Shown here: one piece after another, positions 1-7,235 of the stretch
How positions within the stretch are numbered: the stretch's first letter is position 1
Layout of the letters: each line of letters starts with the position of its first letter
Program-made: the position numbers and the translations under genes
Assembly (NCBI GenBank): GCA_963205035.1
Contig: CAUJII010000032.1
Span: 1 to 14,024, forward strand
Origin: Spirochaetota bacterium
GTDB lineage: Bacteria > Spirochaetota > Leptospiria > Turneriellales > Turneriellaceae
Length of the DNA: 14,024 nucleotides
Direction of reading: 5' to 3'
Notes under the pieces: generated by a model
Database searches by the model: none
Told to the model about the DNA's origin: nothing
Seen by the model: only the letters and a program-made list of their open reading frames with translations

Positions 1-68
1 CTTTAGCTATGGAAATCCTCAGCTAGCCGCCGTTTGATATAGAGAACTCCAATTCTTCTCCACTCTGC

Positions 69-98
69 GGGATTTTGTAATAACTATTACAAAATCCC
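69..98. repeat. perfect 14-bp inverted repeat
   Basis: The left arm GGGATTTTGTAATA (69-82) is matched exactly by the right arm TATTACAAAATCCC (85-98), with only two bases between the arms. As RNA the inner pairs would open to form a loop. A run of T/U does not follow on the + strand, so it is not a classical terminator for a gene entering from the left. The bases GGGATTTT recur at 155-162. It is the first of three adjacent palindromes and probably belongs to a REP/MITE-like intergenic repeat, but the number of genomic copies cannot be seen from here. Confidence 0.75.
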
Positions 99-102
99 CC
101 CA

Positions 103-142
103 ATCAGCGGCCCTGGTGCCGCCGTAGCCAAGGGCCACTGAT
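103..142. repeat. 12-bp inverted repeat with one mismatch
   Basis: The arm ATCAGCGGCCCT (103-114) pairs with AGGGCCACTGAT (131-142), with one mismatch (C108/A137). The 16-base loop is GC-rich. It lies four bases after the preceding palindrome and is followed by the three-way-junction element, so the three look like one composite structured region. Confidence 0.65.
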
Positions 143-170
143 GGCTCAACTGGGTGGGATTTTATTCTTT

Positions 171-219
171 GGGGTTTCCAAAGGGGCGCAGCCCCTTTGG
201 CCTCCACGGAGTGGAACCC
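171..219. repeat. palindromic element able to form a three-way junction upstream of flaB
   Basis: The core is a perfect 10-bp stem, CCAAAGGGGC (178-187) and GCCCCTTTGG (191-200), with loop GCA. A second small hairpin follows, CCAC (204-207) and GTGG (211-214). An outer stem, GGGTT (172-176) with AACCC (215-219), closes both, giving a three-way junction. The fold ends 11 bases before the flaB ribosome-binding site. It may therefore be in the flaB 5' UTR and affect translation or mRNA stability, or it may simply be a dispersed genomic repeat. The pairing is visible in the sequence; any role is inference. Confidence 0.6.
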
Positions 220-230
220 AAATTTTCCAA

Positions 231-236
231 GGAGGG
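231..236 (+). promoter_or_regulatory. ribosome-binding site of flaB
   Basis: GGAGGG lies five bases before the ATG at 242. It decides the start: the reading frame is open further upstream to a TTG at 197, but that start would fall inside the palindrome and would add 15 residues not found in flagellins. Confidence 0.85.
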
Positions 237-241
237 AGAAG

Positions 242-1105
242 ATGCAGATCAATCACAATCTACCCGCAATGCAGGTTAACCGGCAATTGCACAAGGTGTA
301 CAGCCGCTACGAGAAATCGATAGAGAAGCTGTCCACCGGCGAGCGCATTAACCGCGCGGGCGACGACGCGACAAACCTTGCCGTGTCAGAAAAAATGCGG
401 ACACAGATTCGGGGCTTACGCCAGGCCGAGCGCAACGCGATGAACGGGCTTTCGTTCATCCAAACTGCGGAAGGCAGCATGGGGCAAGTCAATGACATTC
501 TGCAGCGCATTCGAGAGCTTTCGGTGCAGGCGGCGAACGGGATTTATTCCGCTTCCGACCGCCAGCAAATTCAGGTGGAAATTTCTCAACTGGTCGACGA
601 AATCGACCGCATTGGGACATCCGCCGAATTCAACCGGATGAAACTGTTGACGGGCAAGTTTGCTCGAGGCTCGAAGCTCGGCTCGATTTTCTTTCATGTC
701 GGCCCGAACAAAGACCAGCGCATCCAAGCGTTCATTAAGACGATGAACGGGCGTGCGTTTGGTTTTTACGAAGGCCCGGGAATAAACGCGGCGAAAAAAC
801 CTTTGGCGACTGTGTACCAAGCCAACGAAATGATTGGCACGGTAGACAACGCCTTGGACAAGTTGAACAGGCAACGGGCGGATTTAGGGGCGTACTACAA
901 TCGCATCGAGACGACGGTAGACGCGCTCCGCACCGGCTATGAGAACATGGTCGCGGCAGAAAGCCGCATCCGTGACACAGACATGGCCGAGGAACTGCTG
1001 GAGTTCACGCGCAATCAAGTGCAGTTACAGAGTGGTACGGCGATGTTGGCTCACACCAATTTCTCTGCTCGGCTGGTCGTTTCTCTATTAGAGCATGGAA
1101 AATAA
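242..1105 (+). CDS. flaB: FlaB-type flagellin (periplasmic flagellar filament core)
   Basis: A 287-residue flagellin, the usual length for spirochaetal FlaB, which consists of the D0/D1 core without a variable outer domain. The N-terminal domain (about 1-135) has 'INRAGDD', 'LAVSEKMRTQIRGL', 'FIQTAEGSM' and 'QIQVEISQLVDEIDRI'. The C-terminal domain (about 205-287) has 'QRADLGAYYNRIE', 'ESRIRDTDMAEE' and 'GTAMLAH'. There is no signal peptide, as expected for export by the flagellar type III apparatus. In spirochaetes FlaB polymerises in the periplasm to form the filament core. The start is the ATG at 242 behind a strong Shine-Dalgarno. Two things are unusual. The normally invariant 'DDASGLAVSE' reads 'DDATNLAVSE', and the protein ends '..SLLEHGK', a few residues past the usual '..LLR' or similar end. 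This suggests one of several FlaB paralogues. No clear sigma-28 promoter was seen upstream. The gene appears monocistronic because a terminator follows. Confidence 0.95.
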   Translation: MQINHNLPAMQVNRQLHKVYSRYEKSIEKLSTGERINRAGDDATNLAVSEKMRTQIRGLRQAERNAMNGLSFIQTAEGSMGQVNDILQRIRELSVQAANGIYSASDRQQIQVEISQLVDEIDRIGTSAEFNRMKLLTGKFARGSKLGSIFFHVGPNKDQRIQAFIKTMNGRAFGFYEGPGINAAKKPLATVYQANEMIGTVDNALDKLNRQRADLGAYYNRIETTVDALRTGYENMVAAESRIRDTDMAEELLEFTRNQVQLQSGTAMLAHTNFSARLVVSLLEHGK

Positions 1106-1119
1106 GGCAACGCCTTATT
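1101..1119 (+). other. hairpin across the flaB stop codon
   Basis: AATAAGGC (1101-1108) pairs perfectly with GCCTTATT (1112-1119) around loop AAC, and the flaB TAA stop lies inside the left arm. No T-run follows, so it is not itself a terminator. It could protect the 3' end of the flagellin mRNA. The structure is visible; the role is guessed. Confidence 0.5.
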
Positions 1120-1171
1120 GGAAATACTTGAAAAGAAAAGGCAAGTAATCTCTGCGCTCGATGCGCCCTTG

Positions 1172-1203
1172 GGGGATGTTCTTTAGAGCATCCCCTTTTT
1201 TTT
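1172..1203 (+). terminator. rho-independent terminator of flaB
   Basis: GGGGATGTTCT (1172-1182) pairs with AGAGCATCCCC (1185-1195) with one G-U wobble; the innermost pairs would open to form the loop. Eight T residues (1196-1203) follow at once. It lies 67 bases after the flaB stop and separates flaB from the next operon. Confidence 0.9.
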
Positions 1204-1247
1204 GAAGGTGTACGCCGCGTGAAAAGCCCAAAGTATAGCCGCCGCGT

Positions 1248-2672
1248 ATGGTGTTTAGTAGCGCCCTCTTTCTCGTCTATTTTTTGCCGGTCTTTTTTCT
1301 TCTTTACTACGTTGTCCCGCACCGTTGGCGCAACGCCGTAGCCCTTGTTGCCAGCGTTCTTTTTTATACGTGGGGGGGCGCCGACTTTGCGCTCATATTG
1401 TTTGCATCGACGGTTTTCGATTTTTTTCTCACGCGCGCGATGGAGCCTTCGGAAGGCTTTCGTCGTAAAGCGCTCGTTCTACTCTCCGTCGTCTTGAACT
1501 TTGGACTCCTGGCGTATTTCAAGTACGCCGATTTCTTCGTTGCGAATTTCAACTGGGTGACGGGCAGCAATTCCGCTTTGCCGAAAATTATACTCCCTTT
1601 GGGGATTTCGTTTTTCACATTCCACAAAGTTAGCTACGTCCTCGATGTTTATTTTCGTAAAGCAGTTGCGCTCAAAAAATTGTCGGATTTACTTCTCTAC
1701 ATCCTTCTCTTTCCGCAGCTCGTCGCAGGTCCTATTATACGGTTCAATGAAATCGCCTCGCAGATTTTAGACAGAAGAAGTTCTGAGACCATCGACAACC
1801 GCCTCGCAGGGCTCTTCCGCTTCGTCATCGGTCTCTCCAAAAAAGTTCTTTTGGCAGACGTCTTGGGGCGCGAGGCCGACAAAATCTTCGCGCTACCGCA
1901 TACCGAAATTGCATTCCTCGAAGCATGGGCGGGCGCCTTGGCGTATACGTTCCAAATCTATTTCGACTTTTCGGGATACTCCGATATGGCGTGCGGTTTG
2001 GGCCGTATGATGGGGTTCAAGTTCCCGGAAAACTTCGACATGCCTTATATTGCGTCGAACATCACGGAATTTTGGCGGCGCTGGCATATCACGCTTAGCA
2101 ATTGGATGCGCGATTATCTTTATATCCCATTGGGCGGTAACCGAGGCAAAGCGTGGCGCACGTATTTCAACTTGTGGGTTGTGTTTTTCTTCTCGGGGCT
2201 GTGGCACGGCGCCTCGTGGAATTTTGTGCTCTGGGGTGCATACCACGGCTTCTTTATTGCGGCGGAACGGTTATTTTCGCGCATCACGGGAATCCCGACA
2301 ATTCGCGAGAAGAAGAATGTGTTTCGTGTACTCATCAACTTTGCCGTCGTTGTTTTTGGATGGGTACTTTTTCGCGCGGACTCTTTCGCAACAACGCAAA
2401 CTTTTTACAACGCGATGCTCTTTCCGTCGCGGTGGACGAGCTACAAAACCCCGCTCGATGCGCAGACTCTCTCGATCTTCGTGCTCTGTCTTTTCTTGGT
2501 CTTCTCGCCCGTCTTTGCAAAGGTGCGCCACTTCTTCACCGACCCCTTTCACCTGCCGCAAAGCCGCATAAGAGCTTTCGTTTTGACGGCGGCGCTTTTT
2601 ATAGTATACTTACTCGTGCTGGGCGAAGTTTTGGGCGCGGATTTTAGTCCCTTTATTTACTTTAGGTTTTGA
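1248..2672 (+). CDS. MBOAT-family membrane O-acyltransferase (AlgI/DltB-like)
   Basis: A polytopic inner-membrane protein of 474 residues, the usual size for AlgI/PatA/DltB-like members of the membrane-bound O-acyltransferase family. These move an acyl group, often acetyl, across the membrane towards a periplasmic acceptor. It begins with the family's typical 'MVFSS..FL..FLP'. Further signatures are 'PQLVAGPIIRF' (156-166), 'FDFSGYSDMACGLGRMMGF' (239-257), 'NITEFWRRWHITLSNWMRDYLY' region (271-292; H280) and 'SGLWHGASWNFVLWGAYHG' (316-334; H320, the probable catalytic histidine). No convincing Shine-Dalgarno precedes the ATG at 1248, but the N-terminal match supports this start. A TATAGC at 1234-1239 could be a -10 box, but no -35 fits. 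The next gene starts two bases after this stop, so the MBOAT probably works with that AlgJ/AlgX-like partner, as AlgI does with AlgJ. The acceptor polymer is unknown. Confidence 0.92.
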   Translation: MVFSSALFLVYFLPVFFLLYYVVPHRWRNAVALVASVLFYTWGGADFALILFASTVFDFFLTRAMEPSEGFRRKALVLLSVVLNFGLLAYFKYADFFVANFNWVTGSNSALPKIILPLGISFFTFHKVSYVLDVYFRKAVALKKLSDLLLYILLFPQLVAGPIIRFNEIASQILDRRSSETIDNRLAGLFRFVIGLSKKVLLADVLGREADKIFALPHTEIAFLEAWAGALAYTFQIYFDFSGYSDMACGLGRMMGFKFPENFDMPYIASNITEFWRRWHITLSNWMRDYLYIPLGGNRGKAWRTYFNLWVVFFFSGLWHGASWNFVLWGAYHGFFIAAERLFSRITGIPTIREKKNVFRVLINFAVVVFGWVLFRADSFATTQTFYNAMLFPSRWTSYKTPLDAQTLSIFVLCLFLVFSPVFAKVRHFFTDPFHLPQSRIRAFVLTAALFIVYLLVLGEVLGADFSPFIYFRF

Positions 2673-2674
2673 AA

Positions 2675-3823
2675 ATGGAAAACTTTAACCGTAAGTGTCT
2701 CGTTTTTTTCCTCGCTCTCGTTTCGCTGCCCTTAGTTTTTACTCTCGTTGCTTTGCCGACCGGTCTCGAGGTGTGGCCGCTTTCCGGGTCTTGGGAAACT
2801 CCGAGCGTTCCAAAACCGACGGTCGCCAACATTCTCAACGGGAGCTTTCAGAAAAAAGCAGAAGATGTGTTGCGGTTGAAATCGGGGCTCAAAGGATTTT
2901 TGATTCGTTTTCGCAATCAAGCGCACTATTCGCTCTGGGGAAAAATCCATTCACAAAAAACGATTATCGGTCAAAAGGGATATCTCTACGAATACGACCA
3001 TGCAGACGCTTGGGCGGGAACGGATTTTTTGGGCGAAAAAAAAATCGAGGAGATTGTTCATCACATTACAAAGGCAAAGAAAATTCTTGAAGCGAAAAAA
3101 ATTCGACTCTTGGTTGCGTTGGCTCCCGGCAAAGCATCGTACTATCCGCAATTTTTACCCGAACGTTACAAAAAAACAAAACGCCCCACGAATAACTACT
3201 CAGCCTTTTTGACGGCGCTTAAGAAAGCGCAAGTACCTACGCTCGACTTATTAGATTTTACGGTAAAGCTCCCCACGAAAAACGCGCACCTCGTGTACCC
3301 CAAGTACGGAACGCACTGGAGCGTTTTTGCTGCGGCAAGAGCCGCGCTCGAATTGCAAGAAAGCGTCGCAAACTTGACGGGGAAGCGCGCAGAGGGCGGC
3401 AGAGTCGCCATTGAGCACGAAACGCATTTGCCCAAATTTCCTTACGACAGCGATATTTTCAACGCGCTCAACCTTCTGTGGAGCCTACCTTGGTCGGAGT
3501 ATGCAACGCCTAATGTCGTCGTCGAAAAAACTAAACTGGAAAAGGCGAATGTTGTCTTCGTGGCCGATAGTTTTCTCTATGGCATGGTGTACTCTGAAGC
3601 GCTTAGGAATTTTTTCGACCCTCGCTCTGAGTTTTGGTACTACGACAAAGTCGCCTTTCCGGTAAGCGGCACGAGTTACGAAACAAAGCTCGACGACAAA
3701 AACTTGTGGCCCTTGCTCGAAGGCCGCGACGCTGTCGTACTCCTCGTTTCCGAAACCAATTTCAAATACTTCGGGTATGGTTTTCCAGAGCGCGTCATGC
3801 GTTCAAAAAATAATACGCCATGA
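2675..3823 (+). CDS. AlgJ/AlgX-like SGNH-type protein, probable acyltransferase partner of the MBOAT
   Basis: A 382-residue protein with a hydrophobic N-terminal segment (about 7-29) that would act as a signal or membrane anchor and put the rest in the periplasm. I assign it to the AlgJ/AlgX/DHHW-like group from 'RLLVALAPGKASYYP' (about 144-158), 'YGTHWSVFAA' (about 211-220) and 'VVFVADSFLYGM' (about 293-304). In AlgJ/AlgX the catalytic residues are Asp-x-His and a Ser in a GDSF-like motif. Here H214, D298 and S299 are present, but the Asp of DxH is Gly (G212). In the alginate system such proteins take the acyl group from AlgI and place it on the polymer. The start chosen is the ATG at 2675, two bases after the MBOAT stop; a TTG at 2669 overlapping that stop is the alternative. 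The end overlaps the next start by four bases (ATGA), indicating translational coupling. Confidence 0.72.
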   Translation: MENFNRKCLVFFLALVSLPLVFTLVALPTGLEVWPLSGSWETPSVPKPTVANILNGSFQKKAEDVLRLKSGLKGFLIRFRNQAHYSLWGKIHSQKTIIGQKGYLYEYDHADAWAGTDFLGEKKIEEIVHHITKAKKILEAKKIRLLVALAPGKASYYPQFLPERYKKTKRPTNNYSAFLTALKKAQVPTLDLLDFTVKLPTKNAHLVYPKYGTHWSVFAAARAALELQESVANLTGKRAEGGRVAIEHETHLPKFPYDSDIFNALNLLWSLPWSEYATPNVVVEKTKLEKANVVFVADSFLYGMVYSEALRNFFDPRSEFWYYDKVAFPVSGTSYETKLDDKNLWPLLEGRDAVVLLVSETNFKYFGYGFPERVMRSKNNTP

Positions 3824-5775
3824 ATAATTGCATCGCGGCACTTCGACTTCCCTCCGTACAATTCGCTCTCCGTTCGTACGCGCTCCTCCTTACAATCTTG
3901 ACGGCGTTTCGACTCCTCCTCTTCATAAGCGTTCCCCAAAGACTCGCTGGCCTCGAGGTGTCCGAGACGCTTTACGCATTTTTTATGGGGTGGCGGTTCG
4001 ATACCGTTGTCGCTTGCTACGTTCTTGTGTTGCCGTTTCTCTCGATGGCTCTACGAGATTTTCTCACCGAACGGATGGGTAGGTGGCTTATCTCCTTCGC
4101 GTTCTGGTTTGTTTTTGTAGGAGCAATTATTCTCTTCTGGGGCTCTGCTGCGGACATTCCATTCTTTAACCAATTTTTTATGCGCTTGAACGTCACGGCG
4201 CTTGAATGGGCCGACAGTCCGCTCTTTGTTCTATCGATGATTTTCCAAGAATGGCGGTACGCGCTCTATTTCGTTCTCTTTCTTGCAATAGTTACTCTCT
4301 TTTTCTTTCTCCACCGAAAAAACTTCCGCAAGGTGCGAACCATCCCCGTGCCGCCGAAAAAGTATGCCGTCAAAGCGGCGATGTTGCTGAGCTTTTTCCT
4401 GCTCCTTTTTATCGGGATTCGCGGGCGTTTCGAGGAAAAATCTCCTATACGGATAGGCACTGCGTATTTTTCAGAAAACGCCTTTCTCAACCAACTGGGG
4501 CTTAACCCGAGTTTCACTTTTCTGCGCAGCGTCCTCGACAAACGCAAGGAAAAGAACGAACAGGTTTCGCTCATGCCACCTAAGAAGGCCCTCGAAATTG
4601 TGCAAGAGAGCCTTGGGATTACTCATCCCATCGCTGGATACCCCATCGCACGAACGGTCCCCGCGCGAGGAAAAGAAAATCGTAAGAACGTCGTTCTTGT
4701 CCTCATGGAAAGCATGAGCGCCGGCAAGATGCGCAGGCACGGAAACACCAAGAACCTGACACCGTTCTTAGACTCTTTGGCCGAGCGTTCGCTCTACTTC
4801 GAGAATATTTACACCGCCGGAACGCATACCTTTAACGGAGTCTTTAGTACGCTCTTTTCTTTCCCCGCGCTTTTCAGGCAGCACCCCATGAAAGAGTCGA
4901 CAATAAGACGCTACAACGGGATAGGCGGAACGCTCAAAGAGTCGGGGTATAGCACGTCGTACTTCACGACGCACGACGGTCAATTCGACAACATCGAAGG
5001 GTTCTTGCGGGCCAACGGCTTCGAGCATATTTTCACAAAAGCAGATTATCCTTCTGAAAAAATCCATACGACGCTGGGCGTGAGCGACGACTATCTTTTT
5101 GAGTTTGCAATTCCTCACCTCACAAAACGCGTACGCGAGAAGAAACCGTTCCTGGCGGTCTTCTTGACGGCGGCAGACCACGGGCCCTACTTCATTCCCG
5201 ACTATTTTCATCCGAGCGCAAAAGACATCAAAGACCAAATTGTGCAATACGCCGATTGGTCGATTCGGAAATTTCTGGACCTTGCGCAAAAAGAGGCGTG
5301 GAGCAAAAACACTCTCTTTGTGTTTATCGCCGACCATGGCGGTTTGGTCCATGCCGATTATGAAATTCCTCTGACGTATGTCCATTCGCCGCTCATTTTT
5401 TTTCAAGGCGACGGCAAGCTCGGACCAAAAGTCTTTTCGCAAATCGGCGGGCAAATCGACGTCTTTCCGACAATTATGGGATTGCTCAATTTACCGTACA
5501 CGAACAACACAATGGGCATCGATCTCTTGAGAGAAAAGCGGCCTTACATTTTTTTCAACGGTGACGATAAATTCGGAACCATCGACAACGAATGGCTCCT
5601 CATCGAAAAAAAAGATAAAACGGCAAAGCTCTATAAATACCGCAATCGCGACATGAAAGACTATTTTAATTCGTATGCCGGTGTACGTACAATGCAAAAT
5701 TATACGCGCGCGCACTTACAGACATATCAGTATTTTTTAGAGCACCCGCAGATGCTCTATTTGAAACAGCGTTAG
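3820..5775 (+). CDS. LTA synthase/OpgB-like membrane sulfatase-fold transferase
   Basis: A 651-residue protein with the architecture of LtaS-type phosphoglycerol (or phosphoethanolamine) transferases: about five N-terminal membrane segments (roughly 19-38, 53-77, 90-108, 144-163, 186-201), a linker, then an extracytoplasmic alkaline-phosphatase-like domain from about 288. Visible motifs are 'NVVLVLMESMS' (metal ligand E297), 'GTHTFNGVFSTLFSFP' (334-349; T337 is the likely nucleophile), 'AADHGPY' (451-457) and 'FIADHGG' (502-508; D505 and H506 metal ligands). The fold and the metal site therefore look intact. Family members transfer glycerol phosphate or ethanolamine phosphate from a phospholipid to a surface glycan. 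Spirochaetes are not known for classical lipoteichoic acid, so a periplasmic glucan or lipid-linked glycan is a more likely acceptor. Its start overlaps the previous stop, with no Shine-Dalgarno, so translation is probably coupled. Its stop overlaps the stop of the convergent gene. Confidence 0.9.
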   Translation: MNNCIAALRLPSVQFALRSYALLLTILTAFRLLLFISVPQRLAGLEVSETLYAFFMGWRFDTVVACYVLVLPFLSMALRDFLTERMGRWLISFAFWFVFVGAIILFWGSAADIPFFNQFFMRLNVTALEWADSPLFVLSMIFQEWRYALYFVLFLAIVTLFFFLHRKNFRKVRTIPVPPKKYAVKAAMLLSFFLLLFIGIRGRFEEKSPIRIGTAYFSENAFLNQLGLNPSFTFLRSVLDKRKEKNEQVSLMPPKKALEIVQESLGITHPIAGYPIARTVPARGKENRKNVVLVLMESMSAGKMRRHGNTKNLTPFLDSLAERSLYFENIYTAGTHTFNGVFSTLFSFPALFRQHPMKESTIRRYNGIGGTLKESGYSTSYFTTHDGQFDNIEGFLRANGFEHIFTKADYPSEKIHTTLGVSDDYLFEFAIPHLTKRVREKKPFLAVFLTAADHGPYFIPDYFHPSAKDIKDQIVQYADWSIRKFLDLAQKEAWSKNTLFVFIADHGGLVHADYEIPLTYVHSPLIFFQGDGKLGPKVFSQIGGQIDVFPTIMGLLNLPYTNNTMGIDLLREKRPYIFFNGDDKFGTIDNEWLLIEKKDKTAKLYKYRNRDMKDYFNSYAGVRTMQNYTRAHLQTYQYFLEHPQMLYLKQR

Positions 5776-7235
5776 AAGTTGAGCGTCACGCTGATGAGAT
5801 GGACTTGGACGAGACTCCTGTCTGCGCTCTTATACGCTTGCCCTCGCTTGAACAACCCGAAGCCGTAAAAGAATTTAACGTCGGATCTGAAATCGTACAC
5901 GAGCGTTGCGTCGAAACCGTGGCCAACGTCTGCGTTCTTCTCCGTCGCTTTCAAATCGGAAGTCGGCGCATCGGCAACCGCTTTGCGGTAGAGCGTATAT
6001 TTGAGCGATGCGACAAAATTACGGAACGCGTAGAAATTACCCAACGGACGACCCATTACACCCAAGCGCGCAACGTGCAAATTCTGCAAGCGAGGCATGA
6101 GGCCCAAGCCGCCAGAAAAAGTTCCAAAGTGATAAAATCCCGTGTCGCTGCCTTTCGTATTCACCTGGGCTGCGTTCGTGCCGTTTGAGCGGTCGCTATC
6201 GCCGCTGCCGAAAGCGTATTGCGCAATTACCGCAGGTCTATACGTTTCCTTCCAGAGAGGAACAGTGTACGTCACATCCGCCTGCAGCGCATGCGCGTGA
6301 ATTTGCGCGGTCGAATTCTGCGTTGAATCGTCGATTGTCGTACCGCCTTGGTAGACGTATTCGATTCGGTAAATCCATTCAGGGCTCAAAATGAAACCCT
6401 GCGCGGCGAGAGACGCATACCAAGTGTCGTACGTGAACTGCAAACCTTTCGTATTCATTGCAGTGTTAAAATCTTTTGAATAAAGAAAGTTTCCGGAAAT
6501 GCTATTCCCCCAGAGCGGCGCGGAGCTCACACCCAGGCCACCGAAAAACCGTTTTCCAGCGTTGACAAGTTGCGCGTCGAAAGAACGCCCCGGAACAACG
6601 TCGTATGGATTTACCGCGCCACAGCCCGCAACGCTCAAGGCGCAAAGATCTTTGCCATACTCGCCCGAGTAAAGGCCCAAGAGTTTGGTTTGGCCCCAAC
6701 GGTATTGCCGCACAATTTGCGCACCGTCTGCAAAATTGGCAAAGATGAGTCCTCGACCAATCTTGTAGAATGCGCGGCCGGCGGTTATTTTTGTTCGGTC
6801 AAAATTGAGCTCTGCGCTCACGACTTCGACAGAGCCGACGGAGCGATTCAGACTTTCTTTTTTTACCGTTGTGTTGCCACTACCCGTCGCAATATCTTTT
6901 GTGAACTGCGTCCACGACCATTTACCGCGTAGCGTGAAGAGATGGTTTTCGTTTAAGAGATACGTCGCGTACGGACGGTAGAACCCCATGAAGAGCATTT
7001 GCTTGAGCGAGCTGTCGTAGTAGCCGGACGTAACAGTAGAGAGTCCTCCATTGAAGCCATGCGTGTTGAGTACGTTGGAACTTGTCTCCAGAGGCTTCAA
7101 GTCTTCCAACGGCACAAGTTCTCCTTTCGTAATCTGCGCCGCTTCTTGCGCTGAAAGAGCAAATGAAGTAAGGAAGAAGAAAAGGCCGAACCCAACAAGG
7201 CGCGCTCGGCCAAAAATAGGTTTAGAGTTTTTCAA
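5772..7235 (-). CDS. predicted outer-membrane beta-barrel protein, alginate-export-like
   Basis: A 487-residue exported protein. It has a signal peptide (positively charged start, hydrophobic 13-27, likely cleavage near 'ALSA' at 26-29), alternating polar/aromatic strands through the whole length, and the C-terminal 'SVTLNF' with terminal Phe typical of barrels inserted by BamA. The segment 'AGRAFYKIGRGL' (152-163) and the later 'YAFGSGDSD' (340-348), followed by 'FYHFG' and 'LQNLHVARLGV', resemble the alginate-export (AlgE-like) porin family; this assignment is from pattern memory and tentative. Two cysteines (C198, C205) in a probable loop could form a disulfide. The start codon is TTG at 7235, lying 14 bases inside the end of the fecR-like gene and preceded by AAGGA at good spacing, so translation is likely coupled to that gene. 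It probably acts with the two exported proteins upstream. Confidence 0.7.
   Translation of the reverse strand: MKNSKPIFGRARLVGFGLFFFLTSFALSAQEAAQITKGELVPLEDLKPLETSSNVLNTHGFNGGLSTVTSGYYDSSLKQMLFMGFYRPYATYLLNENHLFTLRGKWSWTQFTKDIATGSGNTTVKKESLNRSVGSVEVVSAELNFDRTKITAGRAFYKIGRGLIFANFADGAQIVRQYRWGQTKLLGLYSGEYGKDLCALSVAGCGAVNPYDVVPGRSFDAQLVNAGKRFFGGLGVSSAPLWGNSISGNFLYSKDFNTAMNTKGLQFTYDTWYASLAAQGFILSPEWIYRIEYVYQGGTTIDDSTQNSTAQIHAHALQADVTYTVPLWKETYRPAVIAQYAFGSGDSDRSNGTNAAQVNTKGSDTGFYHFGTFSGGLGLMPRLQNLHVARLGVMGRPLGNFYAFRNFVASLKYTLYRKAVADAPTSDLKATEKNADVGHGFDATLVYDFRSDVKFFYGFGLFKRGQAYKSADRSLVQVHLISVTLNF

Noticed and set aside
171..219. tRNA-like or riboswitch fold
   Set aside because: Only one stem is strong and no tRNA arms or known aptamer core are present; a repeat or leader element is the safer description.
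197..241. Upstream TTG start for flaB
   Set aside because: It lies in the palindrome; the ATG at 242 has a strong ribosome-binding site and gives the normal flagellin N-terminus.
19..252. 77-residue - strand reading frame across the palindromes
   Set aside because: It is made from the inverted repeats, has no ribosome-binding site and overlaps the flaB leader.
416..874. 152-residue - strand frame opposite flaB
   Set aside because: Shadow of a confidently identified flagellin.
4768..5454. 228-residue - strand frame opposite the transferase
   Set aside because: The + strand frame encodes the conserved catalytic domain; the antisense frame has no motif or ribosome-binding site.
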